Positions 19,197 through 27,804 of a stretch of 64,000 nt of DNA are shown here, one piece after another (position 1 is the first letter of the stretch; every line of letters starts with the position of its first letter). The position numbers and the translations under genes were made by a program. Source of the stretch: Legionella cincinnatiensis (GTDB lineage Bacteria; Pseudomonadota; Gammaproteobacteria; Legionellales; Legionellaceae); the NCBI RefSeq assembly GCF_900452415.1, contig NZ_UGNX01000001.1, positions 62,001 to 126,000 of the forward strand, read 5' to 3'. The notes under the pieces were generated by a model. That model did not search any database and was not told the origin of the DNA. It worked only from the letters and a program-made list of their open reading frames with translations.

Positions 19197-19321
19197 ACGT
19201 GAGTTATGAATAGGAAATAAATAAATTATTGAAAATAATGAATAAAAATAAGGTTCTTAGTAAATTTCGACTTTTTTCATCCTAGCCAGGTAAGAAAGGA
19301 GTCAAAAGGTTACTAGCACCT

Positions 19322-19543
19322 GTGGTTGAAGTTTTCTGTAATATTGATGATTTTTGCAATAATTATTCGAAAAAAGAAAAACAAAAATATCTTCTCAGTC
19401 CGATCAAATCCATTTGCCATATGGAGCATTCTCGGCATCGTAGTCCCCTTAATTTTTTAGTTAATCTTGCTGGGGGGTTTGCGGCTTACTCTATTAAACC
19501 CGTAAACCCTCCATTAAAACAACTAAACTACCCCGATCTTTAA
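19322..19543 (+). pseudogene. Internally deleted IS982-family transposase
   Basis: A 73-codon open frame joins a transposase N-terminus (VEVFCNIDDFCNNY, like the LVELFCDVDDFC start of IS982 enzymes) directly to the C-terminus (MEHSRHRSPLNFLVNLAGG, like the conserved IEHSRHRS...NFLVNLLAG end). The whole DDE catalytic core is missing. This is how non-autonomous elements arise from a full IS. It cannot be an active transposase. Confidence 0.75.
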
Positions 19544-19565
19544 ATAATGCGCTTATCCATAATTG

Positions 19566-20777
19566 ACGTTCACTTAATGGGAGTTGCGTATAAGCGAACA
19601 TGGATTTACTTCCTCCTGTTCGGGCTGAGGAAGCGCATAGCGCTGTCTCGAAGCCTAGCACAAATGTTCAAGTTCCATGCTAAGGCATCGAGATGGCATA
19701 AATGCCTCCTCAGCCTGAACGGGTTGGGACAAAGGCTGGATCTCAATAGATTCTTTATCCGAAACTCACGTTCACTTAATGGGAGTTGCGTATAAGCGAA
19801 CATGGATTTACTTCCTCCCGTTCGGGCTGAGGAAGCGCATAGCGCTGTCTCGAAGCCTAGCACAAATGTTCAAGTTGCGAGCTAAGGCATCGAGATGGCA
19901 TAAATGCCTCCTCAGCCTGAACGGGTTGGGACAAAGGCTGGATCTCAATAGATTCTTTATCCGAAACTCACGTTCACTTAATGGGAGTTGCGTATAAGCG
20001 AACATGGATTTACTTCCTCCCGTTCGGGCTGAGGAAGCGCATAGCGCTGTCTCGAAGCCTAGCACAAATGTTCAAGTTGCGAGCTAAGGCATCGAGATGG
20101 CATAAATGCCTCCTCAGCCTGAACGGGTTGGGACAAAGGCTGGATCTCAATAGATTCTTTATCCGAAACTCACGTTCACTTAATGGGAGTTGCGTATAAG
20201 CGAACATGGATTTACTTCCTCCCGTTCGGGCTGAGGAAGCGCATAGCGCTGTCTCGAAGCCTAGCACAAATGTTCAAGTTCCATGCTAAGGCATCGAGAT
20301 GGCATAAATGCCTCCTCAGCCTGAACGGGTTGGGACAAAGGCTGGATCTCAATAGATTCTTTATCCGAAACTCACGTTCACTTAATGGGAGTTGCGTATA
20401 AGCGAACATGGATTTACTTCCTCCCGTTCGGGCTGAGGAAGCGCATAGCGCTGTCTCGAAGCCTAGCACAAATGTTCAAGTTGCGAGCTAAGGCATCGAG
20501 ATGGCATAAATGCCTCCTCAGCTTGAACGGGTTGGGACAAAGGCTGGATCTCAATAGATTCTTTATCCGAAACTCACGTTCACTTAATGGGAGTTGCGTA
20601 TAAGCGAACATGGATTTACTTCCTCCCGTTCGGGCTGAGGAAGCGCATAGCGCTGTCTCGAAGCCTAGCACAAATGTTCAAGTTGCGAGCTAAGGCATCG
20701 AGATGGCATAAATGCCTCCTCAGCCTGAACGGCTTGAGACAGAGGCTGGATCTCAATAGATTCTTTATCCGAAACTC
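19566..20777. repeat. Six tandem copies of a 202-bp palindromic unit
   Basis: Units start at 19566, 19768, 19970, 20172, 20374 and 20576 with an exact 202-base period. Each unit begins near GGGAGTTGCGTATAAG and ends CTTTATCCGAAACTC, imperfect inverted ends, and has a large internal palindrome: CCCGTTCGGGCTGAGGA pairs with TCCTCAGCCTGAACGGG, and TCTCGAAGCCTAGCA with TGCTAAGGCATCGAGA. Units 1 and 4 carry TTCCATGCTAAGG where units 2, 3, 5 and 6 carry TTGCGAGCTAAGG. Small open frames of 72 and 85 codons repeat in every unit on both strands but are artefacts of the palindrome. Confidence 0.95.
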
Positions 20778-20977
20778 ACGTTAAACTTAAGGACATTAGT
20801 TATCCTCACAAAAGCAAGGGGCTATTGACGGTATGTTGCAAGGCGAAGTTTCTAACAAGATTTGTTGCTTTTTGGAGTCTGACAAGCAAGGGAACGAAAA
20901 GGTACCTAAGGCCTAGCGCTGTGGAACTTACGCTTTGATGTAAAATTATTGGAATATTAAGGCGCCGATAATAATTT

Positions 20978-21529
20978 CTAATGAGTTTGTATTATTTTGT
21001 TCTCTGTATTTTCTAATTTACTGATCAAAGTCAACGCAGCCGATAATGCTATCTCTTCCTCTGGACGAAAATCCATTGCCACAGCAAATCCAATATGATC
21101 TTCTTCAGGTAACGCTAATTCTCTATTCAAAATTGGTCTAACTTTATCAATGAGTACTTGCATTGCAATATCATCTATTGAAGTAAAATGTATTTTTCTA
21201 TGAGTTAGCATTTCTCCCAAGGTTATATGTAACGCATATTTCAGTAAATATAAAGCGTCTTCTTGCGATGGCTCTAGGTTGCTTAACTGAATAAGACCTG
21301 CTTCATTGTATAAATGGGTAAGCTCATATAGCTCAGGTGAAAAATCATGGTTAAGAATATCGGATTGTTGCACATGTCTCGCTTGGCATCTAAAGAAAAA
21401 TAAAACAGTATTTTTTCTCTCTAGCTCAGTAATTTTAAAACATCCTTGAAAAATAAAAGGGGTTTCCCAAACAGCAACTAACAAAAGGGTTTCAACCTTA
21501 ATTCCGGTAAATTTTTTCTTATTTGACAT
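20978..21529 (-). CDS. Unknown 183-residue protein
   Basis: Not recognised. The ATG at 21529 follows GAGG closely on the minus strand. The protein has no signal peptide or clear membrane segment: a beta-rich first half (KVETLLLVAVWETPFIFQGCFKI...) and a helical, acidic second half (RPEEEIALSAALTLISKLENTENK). The beta-rich N-terminus with a helical end recalls SecB-like or related chaperone folds in general shape only, and I do not claim that. It sits between the MITE array and a Tn3-type remnant, an accessory position. Confidence 0.55.
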   Translation of the reverse strand: MSNKKKFTGIKVETLLLVAVWETPFIFQGCFKITELERKNTVLFFFRCQARHVQQSDILNHDFSPELYELTHLYNEAGLIQLSNLEPSQEDALYLLKYALHITLGEMLTHRKIHFTSIDDIAMQVLIDKVRPILNRELALPEEDHIGFAVAMDFRPEEEIALSAALTLISKLENTENKIIQTH

Positions 21530-21571
21530 GATACCTCATGTTCCTAATTTGATTTAGTGGTTGATATTATT

Positions 21572-21727
21572 CTAAGCAAAATCATTAAGCCAGTTTAGAT
21601 TTACAGCAACATTTAGTGGTCTCAATTGACCTTCTGCTACAATTTTAGGCAACATAAATGAAAAGTGTCCTAAGAAATTAATATGTTTTCGCCCTAATGG
21701 TGATAACCTTGCTTCATCTTCTGTCAT
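21572..21727 (-). pseudogene. C-terminal fragment of Tn3-family transposase
   Basis: A 51-codon frame on the minus strand reads MTEDEARLSPLGRKHINFLG and continues HFSFMLPKIVAEGQLRPLN, the conserved end of Tn3-type transposases (LSPLxxxHINxxGxYxF...GxLRPL). Nothing of the catalytic core remains. It lies upstream of the 20978-21529 gene and the 21820 gene and marks an old transposon insertion. Confidence 0.65.
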
Positions 21728-21819
21728 GATATTCGGCCCATGTTAAATTGTGGCGACTTTCAATTTTATTGTATCAAAATATGGCGTCGGTATTCTTTTG
21801 ATTTAAAGCAGGAAAATTT

Positions 21820-22830
21820 ATGAAAATTAGACAAATATTGCTTTTTGGGCTCCTATTATTTTTTGGTGGTACTATTTTTGCACAAAGTGGTTTGCCTAAA
21901 CTATTTTTATTTTTGGGTGGTAACGAGGCAAGCTCATATGAATATGTCCTCAAGAATAATTGTATCTATGGAGTACAAATTATTTACTCATGGAAACAAT
22001 TAGAACCTAAAAAAGATGTTTATGATTTTTCAAAAATTGAAGATGATTTAGAGTTTCTTAATAAAGCACATAAAAAACTTTTTATCCAACTACAAGACCG
22101 CTCATTTGCTCCAGATGTATTTAACGTTCCTAACTATCTCCGCCAAGAAGACGTATATCATGGCGGAGTGGAAAAGCAATATGATTTTCCTGGTGAAGGA
22201 AAACCTATTACAACAGGATGGGTAGCACGAACATGGGATCCTGCGGTAAAAGCTCGCTTTCAGTTACTAATACAAAAATTAGCATCTCAATTTGATGGAA
22301 AAATATACGGTATAAACCTCCCAGAAACATCGGCTGATTTTGACCCTGACCATATGCCTAAAGATTTTACCTCAGATAAGTATTTTTATTCAGTAATTGA
22401 TAATATGAGTTACCTAAAAAAGACTTTTCAAAAAAGTAATGTTATTCAGTATGTCAATTTTTTTCCAGGGGAATGGAACAATGACCATCATTACATGAGT
22501 AGGTTATTTGCTTTCGCTAGGAATCAACACATTGGCTTAGGCGGTCCAGATGTTGTGCCTTATAGAAATTCTCAGATGAAAAATAGCTATCCTTTTTTTC
22601 ATAAATTTAAAGGTAGGATAGTAACGGCTATAGCTATCCAAGAACCTGATTATACCTATAAAAACCCAAATACTGGTGATTTTTACAGTTTTTCTGATTT
22701 CTATTCTTTCTCGAAAGAATATTTGGGGACATCAATTCTATTTTGGAACGTAGAAGAACCATTTTTTTCAGATCAGCTTTTGCCCAAATTAGATACTAGC
22801 TATTTTAAATGTCATGAGTACCATGGTTAG
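21820..22830 (+). CDS. Secreted TIM-barrel protein, glycoside-hydrolase-like
   Basis: 336-residue protein with a clear Sec signal peptide (hydrophobic core LLLFFGGTIFA, cleavage near FAQS). The mature part begins with a barrel-like pattern: a strand, then YGVQIIYSWKQLEPKKDVYDFSKIEDDLEFL, the WxxLEPxxGxYDF signature of clan A glycoside hydrolases (GH42/GH5-like). YGINLPETS near residue 167 could provide the acid/base Glu and AIQEPDY near 281 the nucleophile, but both assignments are inference. AGGA precedes the ATG. Likely exported by Sec and then to the outside by type II secretion, as for many Legionella hydrolases. Substrate unknown. Confidence 0.65.
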   Translation: MKIRQILLFGLLLFFGGTIFAQSGLPKLFLFLGGNEASSYEYVLKNNCIYGVQIIYSWKQLEPKKDVYDFSKIEDDLEFLNKAHKKLFIQLQDRSFAPDVFNVPNYLRQEDVYHGGVEKQYDFPGEGKPITTGWVARTWDPAVKARFQLLIQKLASQFDGKIYGINLPETSADFDPDHMPKDFTSDKYFYSVIDNMSYLKKTFQKSNVIQYVNFFPGEWNNDHHYMSRLFAFARNQHIGLGGPDVVPYRNSQMKNSYPFFHKFKGRIVTAIAIQEPDYTYKNPNTGDFYSFSDFYSFSKEYLGTSILFWNVEEPFFSDQLLPKLDTSYFKCHEYHG

Positions 22831-23071
22831 AGTGTCTTTTCGTTCCAATGATTATCATACTCCTTTTTAGACTTTCCGCTGTTGCGGAAGGTGGTGTTTA
22901 GGAGAGTATTACCTTCTACAACAGCAGGACTGCATTCAAATTTATTAAGATGTTTCGTGAGACATTTTTATTTTGTGATGACATTTCAGGTAGTTTAAGT
23001 GGTGATTTTATTTTTTTTAATCTATATTAAACGTTGATTCATTAAAAACAATAAAAAGCAGGGAGCATACT

Positions 23072-23338
23072 ATGCCAAATTTTAAATCATTAAAATGGTG
23101 TTTTGGACTAGCTTTATCTCTTGGGCTAGGTGCATGTAGTATGGATATGCAACGCTCAGAGCACTCGAATTATCCTCAATCTTATGAGCCAATGAATAAA
23201 GCGCAAGCGCAAACTCAAAAGCAAGCGGTTAGTAAGCCAAAAGCGAAGCAAAAGACCTATGCTTCCAAAGATCCTACACAACAAGCTACTCCTGGGCCTG
23301 CTCGTAAAGCGGCACCTCAAATTCCTGTGATTCAATAA
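23072..23338 (+). CDS. Small Lys/Gln/Pro-rich lipoprotein
   Basis: 88-residue protein with a lipoprotein signal: hydrophobic core FGLALSLGLG and lipobox LGAC at about residues 19-22, followed by SM. The mature part is low complexity, rich in Lys, Gln, Ala and Pro, with no predicted fold, and would be a tethered periplasmic tail. GGGAG lies upstream of the ATG. Function unknown; such tails can contact peptidoglycan or proteins. A perfect hairpin follows. Confidence 0.7.
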   Translation: MPNFKSLKWCFGLALSLGLGACSMDMQRSEHSNYPQSYEPMNKAQAQTQKQAVSKPKAKQKTYASKDPTQQATPGPARKAAPQIPVIQ

Positions 23339-23348
23339 TATTAGAATG

Positions 23349-23375
23349 GCCTTTCTGTTTATAAGACAGAAAGGC
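23349..23375. terminator. Terminator hairpin between lipoprotein gene and fumC
   Basis: GCCTTTCTGT and ACAGAAAGGC form a perfect 10-bp stem with a 7-base loop between two convergent genes. T-rich tract is weak on both sides, so termination strength is uncertain. Confidence 0.6.
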
Positions 23376-23415
23376 ACGTATCAGTAAAAAGTTTCATTTA
23401 CTGGATTTTTCTAGA

Positions 23416-24807
23416 TTAACGGGGTGATGTCATTTCTTCTGGTTTTACAAATTCAGCAAATTGTTCTGCAGTTAAAAAGCCAAGCTTAACTGCTGCTTCT
23501 TGCAACGAAGAATTATCATGATGTGCTGTTTTAGCAATTTTAGCTGCTTTATCATAACCTATATGCTGGTTTAATGCGGTGACTAACATTAAGGAATGAT
23601 GTAAGTAGTAATCAATTACCTTGTGATTGGCCTCGATTCCTTCGGCGCAAAACTCTTGGAAAGAACGACAAGTATCAGTCAATAAGTTAAGAGAATGAAG
23701 CACGTTAAGGATGATCACCGGTTTAAATACATTTAATTCAAAATTTCCTTGGCTATCGGCGATACCTACAGTAGCATCATTACCTAAAACTTGCGCACAC
23801 ACCATGGTCATTGCTTCACATTGAGTGGGGTTTACTTTTCCAGGCATAATGGAAGAACCAGGTTCGTTTTCTGGTATTATCAGCTCGCCTATACCACATC
23901 GAGGTCCTGATGCTAACCAGCGGATATCATTGGCAATTTTCATGAGTGCACAAGCCAGGGCTTTCATTGCACTGTGAGCAAAAACTAAAGGCTCATGAGA
24001 TGCCAGAGCGGCAAATTTGTTAGGAGCACTGACAAATGGCAGTTTAGTGATTTGTGCAATATGTTCTGCTACTTTTGTGGCAAACTGAGGATGGGTGTTT
24101 AAGCCTGTTCCTACCGCCGTTCCTCCTGCTGCTAATTCATACAGCTCAGGTAAGACATCCTTGAGTCTTTGAATACAAGCGTCAAGTTGAGCAACATAAC
24201 CTGAAAATTCTTGGCCTAAAGTAATAGGTACTGCATCTTGCAAATGGGTGCGGCCAATTTTAACTATATCTTTAAATGCGGCCATTTTCACTGCGAAGGC
24301 ATCACGTAAATTCGTGACCGCAGGAATTAATTGTTTATTGAAGGCAATGGCGGCTGCAATATGCATCGCTGTAGGGAAAGTATCATTTGAAGATTGAGAC
24401 ATATTCACATGATCATTGGGATGAATGGGGGATTTACTGCCCATAGTTCCGCCTGCTAATTCGATTGCGCGATTGGAAATGACTTCATTTGCATTCATGT
24501 TTGATTGGGTACCACTGCCTGTTTGCCAGACATGTAAAGGAAAATGTTCATCTAACATCCCTTGACTGACTTCCTCAGCAGCTTGAATAATGAGATCTGC
24601 TTTTTCTTTAGGTAATTTACCCAAATCAAGATTAGTGAGTGCCGCAGCTTTTTTTAAAATACCGAAAGCGTGCGTCACTTCACGAGGCATAATGTCTTTG
24701 CCTATGTTAAAGTGATGTAGCGAGCGCTCAGTTTGTGCTCCCCAATATTTATCAGCAGGAACAGTAATTTCGCCCATACTGTCGGATTCGATACGTGTTT
24801 TACTCAT
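23416..24807 (-). CDS. fumC: Fumarate hydratase class II
   Basis: Oxygen-stable, iron-free fumarase of the TCA cycle, fumarate to malate. The 463-residue protein carries the superfamily signature [15 protein letters not shown], the substrate-binding [13 protein letters not shown] region and the [15 protein letters not shown] block, all characteristic of FumC. It is divergent from rsmE with a 127-base gap that should contain both promoters. No anomalies in length or motifs. Confidence 0.96.
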   Translation of the reverse strand: MSKTRIESDSMGEITVPADKYWGAQTERSLHHFNIGKDIMPREVTHAFGILKKAAALTNLDLGKLPKEKADLIIQAAEEVSQGMLDEHFPLHVWQTGSGTQSNMNANEVISNRAIELAGGTMGSKSPIHPNDHVNMSQSSNDTFPTAMHIAAAIAFNKQLIPAVTNLRDAFAVKMAAFKDIVKIGRTHLQDAVPITLGQEFSGYVAQLDACIQRLKDVLPELYELAAGGTAVGTGLNTHPQFATKVAEHIAQITKLPFVSAPNKFAALASHEPLVFAHSAMKALACALMKIANDIRWLASGPRCGIGELIIPENEPGSSIMPGKVNPTQCEAMTMVCAQVLGNDATVGIADSQGNFELNVFKPVIILNVLHSLNLLTDTCRSFQEFCAEGIEANHKVIDYYLHHSLMLVTALNQHIGYDKAAKIAKTAHHDNSSLQEAAVKLGFLTAEQFAEFVKPEEMTSPR

Positions 24808-24934
24808 AATTTTTAATTTCCTTGCCCCGTTGATGAAATAAAAAATTCTATCATATGGGACAAAAATAAGTAATTTTTGTTATAGTGCTGTTAACGTTTT
24901 AACTCAGTTAGGCAACGAAAGAGAAAAAAAACTC

Positions 24935-25663
24935 ATGAGAGCAGTACGTATTTATCAGCCAGGAAACTACGACACAGGCCAGCTACTCGAATTGTCTCCA
25001 GAAGCGAGCCAACATGTTGGCGTTGTTTTGCGTATGCAAGTTGGAGAACCTCTTACTTTATTTTGTGGTGATAACCGAGAGTTTGAAGCAATCATCGAGA
25101 CGGTGAAAAAAAAGCAGGTTATTGTCGTTGTCGGTTCAATAAAAAATGCAAGCCGAGAATCACCTTTAGCGATTCATTTGGCGCAAGCCATTTCCAAAGG
25201 GGAGCGTATGGAATGGGTGATGCAAAAAGCGGTCGAATTAGGCGTCGCCAGCATCACTCCTGTTATTACAGAACGCTGCGTGGTCAAATTAGATCAAGAG
25301 CGAATGACCAAAAAACTTCACCAGTGGCAGGCTATAGTAATTGCTGCTTGTGAACAATCAGGACGCAATAGTGTTCCTACCGTTCATGCACCTATTACCC
25401 TAAACCGTTATATGGAAGAGGCTCGAGCTGAATTAAAATTTATTTTACACCCAGGCGGCAATAAAACTTGGCGTGATTACACTCTTAAAGTCGTGGATAT
25501 TGTTTTACTTATTGGCCCAGAAGGTGGGTTAAGTGAACAAGAGGTGCAAGAGACAAGTAAGCATGGATTTCTGCCGCTCTCTTTAGGCCCCAGAATTTTA
25601 CGTACAGAAACAGCGGCAATTACTGCATTAAGTGTGTTGCAAGCAGTGGGCGGTGATCTATAA
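24935..25663 (+). CDS. rsmE: 16S rRNA m3U1498 methyltransferase
   Basis: SPOUT-class RNA methyltransferase that modifies U1498 in the decoding region of 16S rRNA. 242 residues, with an N-terminal PUA-like domain (RIYQPGNYDTGQ, LSPEASQHVGVVLRM) and the C-terminal knotted domain: KGERMEWVMQKAVELGV, LLIGPEGGLSEQEV and LGPRILRTETAAITALSVLQ. trxA follows 38 bases later, possibly in the same transcript. Confidence 0.94.
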   Translation: MRAVRIYQPGNYDTGQLLELSPEASQHVGVVLRMQVGEPLTLFCGDNREFEAIIETVKKKQVIVVVGSIKNASRESPLAIHLAQAISKGERMEWVMQKAVELGVASITPVITERCVVKLDQERMTKKLHQWQAIVIAACEQSGRNSVPTVHAPITLNRYMEEARAELKFILHPGGNKTWRDYTLKVVDIVLLIGPEGGLSEQEVQETSKHGFLPLSLGPRILRTETAAITALSVLQAVGGDL

Positions 25664-25701
25664 TAGTAAATTAACCAATTTTAAACAACAGAGGTTTACA
25701 C

Positions 25702-26028
25702 ATGAGCGATCTTATTAAAACCATAACAGACGCAAGCTTTGAACAAGAAGTCATGCAATCCAATAAGCCCGTATTAGTTGATTTTTGGGCTGAGTGGTGC
25801 GGCCCATGTCGTGCATTAACGCCTATATTGGAAGAAGTAGCTGCTACTCATAGTGAACAAGTGACATTTGCAAAAATTAATATAGATGAGCATCCACAAA
25901 CTCCGGCAAAATATGGAGTGATGAGTATTCCTACCTTGATTTTATTTAAAAATGGTCAAGTTGAAGCAGTAAAAATGGGTTTGCTGTCAAAATCTCAATT
26001 AAGTGCTTTTGTTGAGAGCCACGTATAA
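25702..26028 (+). CDS. trxA: Thioredoxin
   Basis: Cytosolic disulfide reductase with the canonical active site WCGPC at about residues 31-35, conserved cis-Pro in MSIPTL and standard length of 108 residues. Located directly before rho, a neighbourhood conserved in many gammaproteobacteria. GAGG upstream of the ATG. Confidence 0.96.
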   Translation: MSDLIKTITDASFEQEVMQSNKPVLVDFWAEWCGPCRALTPILEEVAATHSEQVTFAKINIDEHPQTPAKYGVMSIPTLILFKNGQVEAVKMGLLSKSQLSAFVESHV

Positions 26029-26092
26029 TTTTTTATTTTTCTAGATAAAAAATGTTGTATCTTTTAGTAAAGCTGTGATAGCCTGTTTGCAA

Positions 26093-26121
26093 TATGTGAT
26101 ATACTAATAATATATCACATA
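26093..26121. promoter_or_regulatory. Perfect inverted repeat in the rho leader
   Basis: TATGTGATATA (26093-26103) and TATATCACATA (26111-26121) are exact 11-base inverted repeats around a 7-base loop, 84 bases before rho. rho is autoregulated by attenuation in its leader in E. coli. This palindrome could be an RNA hairpin or an operator; there is no T run directly after it. Confidence 0.4.
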
Positions 26122-26204
26122 GGCAGCATTGAATCCTTAGCTGCTATTCTTATAAACATTTTCCCGGATATTCAATTCGTTAAACAACCAATCAAGTGAG
26201 AAGT

Positions 26205-27467
26205 ATGAATCTTAGTGAACTTAAGCAATTGCCTATTGCCGATCTCTTTAACATCGCACAAGAGATTGGTGTCGAAAATCCTTCCCGTATGCGCAAACAA
26301 GAAATTATATTTGCCATTCTTAAAGCCCACGCTTTAAAGGGTGAAGATATACACGGCGATGGAGTTTTAGAAGTCTTGACTGATGGTTTTGGTTTCTTGC
26401 GTTCTGCCGATGGGTCTTATTTGGCAGGCCCTGATGACATTTATGTATCCCCCAGTCAAATCCGACGTTTTGGTCTACGTTCTGGCGATACTATTTCGGG
26501 TAAAATTCGCCCTCCCAAAGACAATGAACGTTATTTTGCCTTATTAAAGGTTGATGAAATCAACTACGATTCACCGGATAGTGCCAAACGGAAAATTTTA
26601 TTTGAAAACCTTACCCCATTATTTGCTACAGAACGTTTGGTGATGGAGCAAGGAAATGGCAGTACCGAAGATTTGACTGCACGAGTTGTGGATCTCTGTG
26701 CTCCTTTTGGTCGAGGCCAACGTGGCTTAATTGTTTCTCCACCAAAAGCGGGTAAGACATTGATGTTGCAAAACATTGCTCGCTCTATAGAAAAAAATTA
26801 TCCTGAATGTTATCTCATCGTTTTACTGATTGATGAGCGTCCAGAAGAAGTGACTGAAATGCAACGTTCTGTAAAAGGTGAAGTGGTTGCCAGTACTTTC
26901 GATGAGCCCGCTAACCGCCATGTTCAAGTTGCGGAAATGGTTATTGAAAAAGCGAAGCGTTTGGTGGAACACAAGCGTGATGTGGTGATTTTACTTGATT
27001 CGATTACGCGTTTAGCGCGTGCTTACAATACGGTGATTCCTTCTTCGGGCAAAGTTCTTACCGGGGGTGTTGATGCCAATGCGCTACAAAGACCTAAGCG
27101 TTTGTATGGTGCTGCACGTAATATAGAAGAAGGTGGTAGTTTGACCATTATTGCTACGGCGTTGGTGGACACAGGTTCAAAAATGGATGAAGTGATTTAT
27201 GAAGAATTCAAGGGAACCGGTAATATGGAAATCCACTTGAGTCGTAATATTGCTGAACGTCGAGTTTTCCCTGCAATTAACATTAATCGCTCAGGCACTC
27301 GTCGTGAAGATCTATTGTTGAGTCCAGAAGATCTACAACGTACTTGGATATTACGTAAAATCCTCCAATCTATGGATGAATGTGATGCAATTGAATTCTT
27401 GCTTGAGCGCATGAAGAACCATAAAACCAATGCAGAATTCTTCGATGCTATGAAACGCCAAGAGTAA
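26205..27467 (+). CDS. rho: Transcription termination factor Rho
   Basis: Hexameric RNA-dependent ATPase/helicase that ends transcription. 420 residues: N-terminal helical domain ([20 protein letters not shown]), RNA-binding OB fold ([17 protein letters not shown]), Walker [10 protein letters not shown], Walker [17 protein letters not shown] and the Q/R loops. The ATG at 26205 gives the conserved start; an in-frame GTG nine bases upstream is less likely. Preceded by trxA. Confidence 0.97.
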   Translation: MNLSELKQLPIADLFNIAQEIGVENPSRMRKQEIIFAILKAHALKGEDIHGDGVLEVLTDGFGFLRSADGSYLAGPDDIYVSPSQIRRFGLRSGDTISGKIRPPKDNERYFALLKVDEINYDSPDSAKRKILFENLTPLFATERLVMEQGNGSTEDLTARVVDLCAPFGRGQRGLIVSPPKAGKTLMLQNIARSIEKNYPECYLIVLLIDERPEEVTEMQRSVKGEVVASTFDEPANRHVQVAEMVIEKAKRLVEHKRDVVILLDSITRLARAYNTVIPSSGKVLTGGVDANALQRPKRLYGAARNIEEGGSLTIIATALVDTGSKMDEVIYEEFKGTGNMEIHLSRNIAERRVFPAININRSGTRREDLLLSPEDLQRTWILRKILQSMDECDAIEFLLERMKNHKTNAEFFDAMKRQE

Positions 27468-27595
27468 GTAATATCTATATATAAAAAATAGTCTGGGTGA
27501 AGGCTATAACTTGCTGCTATTAAGTAAGAAATTTGCTTTATCTCTACCTTCAGCGATTTGATCTTGAGTGATCTTAAAAAATTAAGATACTGAGG

Positions 27596-27790
27596 ATCTA
27601 GGCGCTACGAAAACCGTTCAGCCTGAGGGACACGGTCGTAGACTTAAGGGACATGTTGTCGTTCTCGCGAAAGTGGGGATCTGTTTTAATGTAGGCACAA
27701 TTGCTCAAATAGAAATGGATTTTCCACTTGTGTGACAATGACAAAACCCTGAAGTCTAGCAGTGATGCTCCAACTTCACCCACGTTACTC
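27596..27790. repeat. Degenerate interspersed repeat fragments between rho and ubiD
   Basis: The 337-base gap between rho and ubiD has no gene I believe. AACCGTTCAGCCTGAGGG near 27614 resembles the core of the MITE at 52701, and the stretch from TCTCGCGAAAGTGGGGATC (27663) to AGAAATGGATTTTCCACTT (27711) matches 52212-52290 in order and wording with a few changes. It ends close to ubiD and may carry its leader. Confidence 0.5.
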
Positions 27791-27804
27791 TAGGGGATTT
27801 ATTC

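Larger units (their letters stand above)
19197..20781. mobile_element. Composite IS982-derived element with tandem MITE array
   Basis: The segment begins ACGTGAGTTATGAATAG and ends CTTTATCCGAAACTCACGT, which are imperfect inverted repeats, and it is flanked on both sides by the same 8 bases, TAAACTTA (19189-19196 and 20782-20789). Inside are a remnant of an IS982-family transposase (19322-19543) and six tandem 202-bp units (19566-20777). An internal CTTATCCATAATTGACGTT at about 19552-19570 is another copy of the end. The flanking duplication indicates that the piece entered as a transposon, with the tandem array arising with or after insertion. Confidence 0.75.

Noticed and set aside
19566..20777. 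CRISPR array
   Set aside because: The period is 202 bp with no short repeat and unique spacer structure; the whole unit repeats.
19547..20784. Small open frames of 72-85 codons on both strands repeated in each 202-bp unit
   Set aside because: They recur only because the repeat recurs, lack ribosome sites, and the two strands mirror each other through the internal palindrome.
26096..26120. CRP-type operator before rho
   Set aside because: TGTGA and TCACA are 15 bases apart instead of 6.
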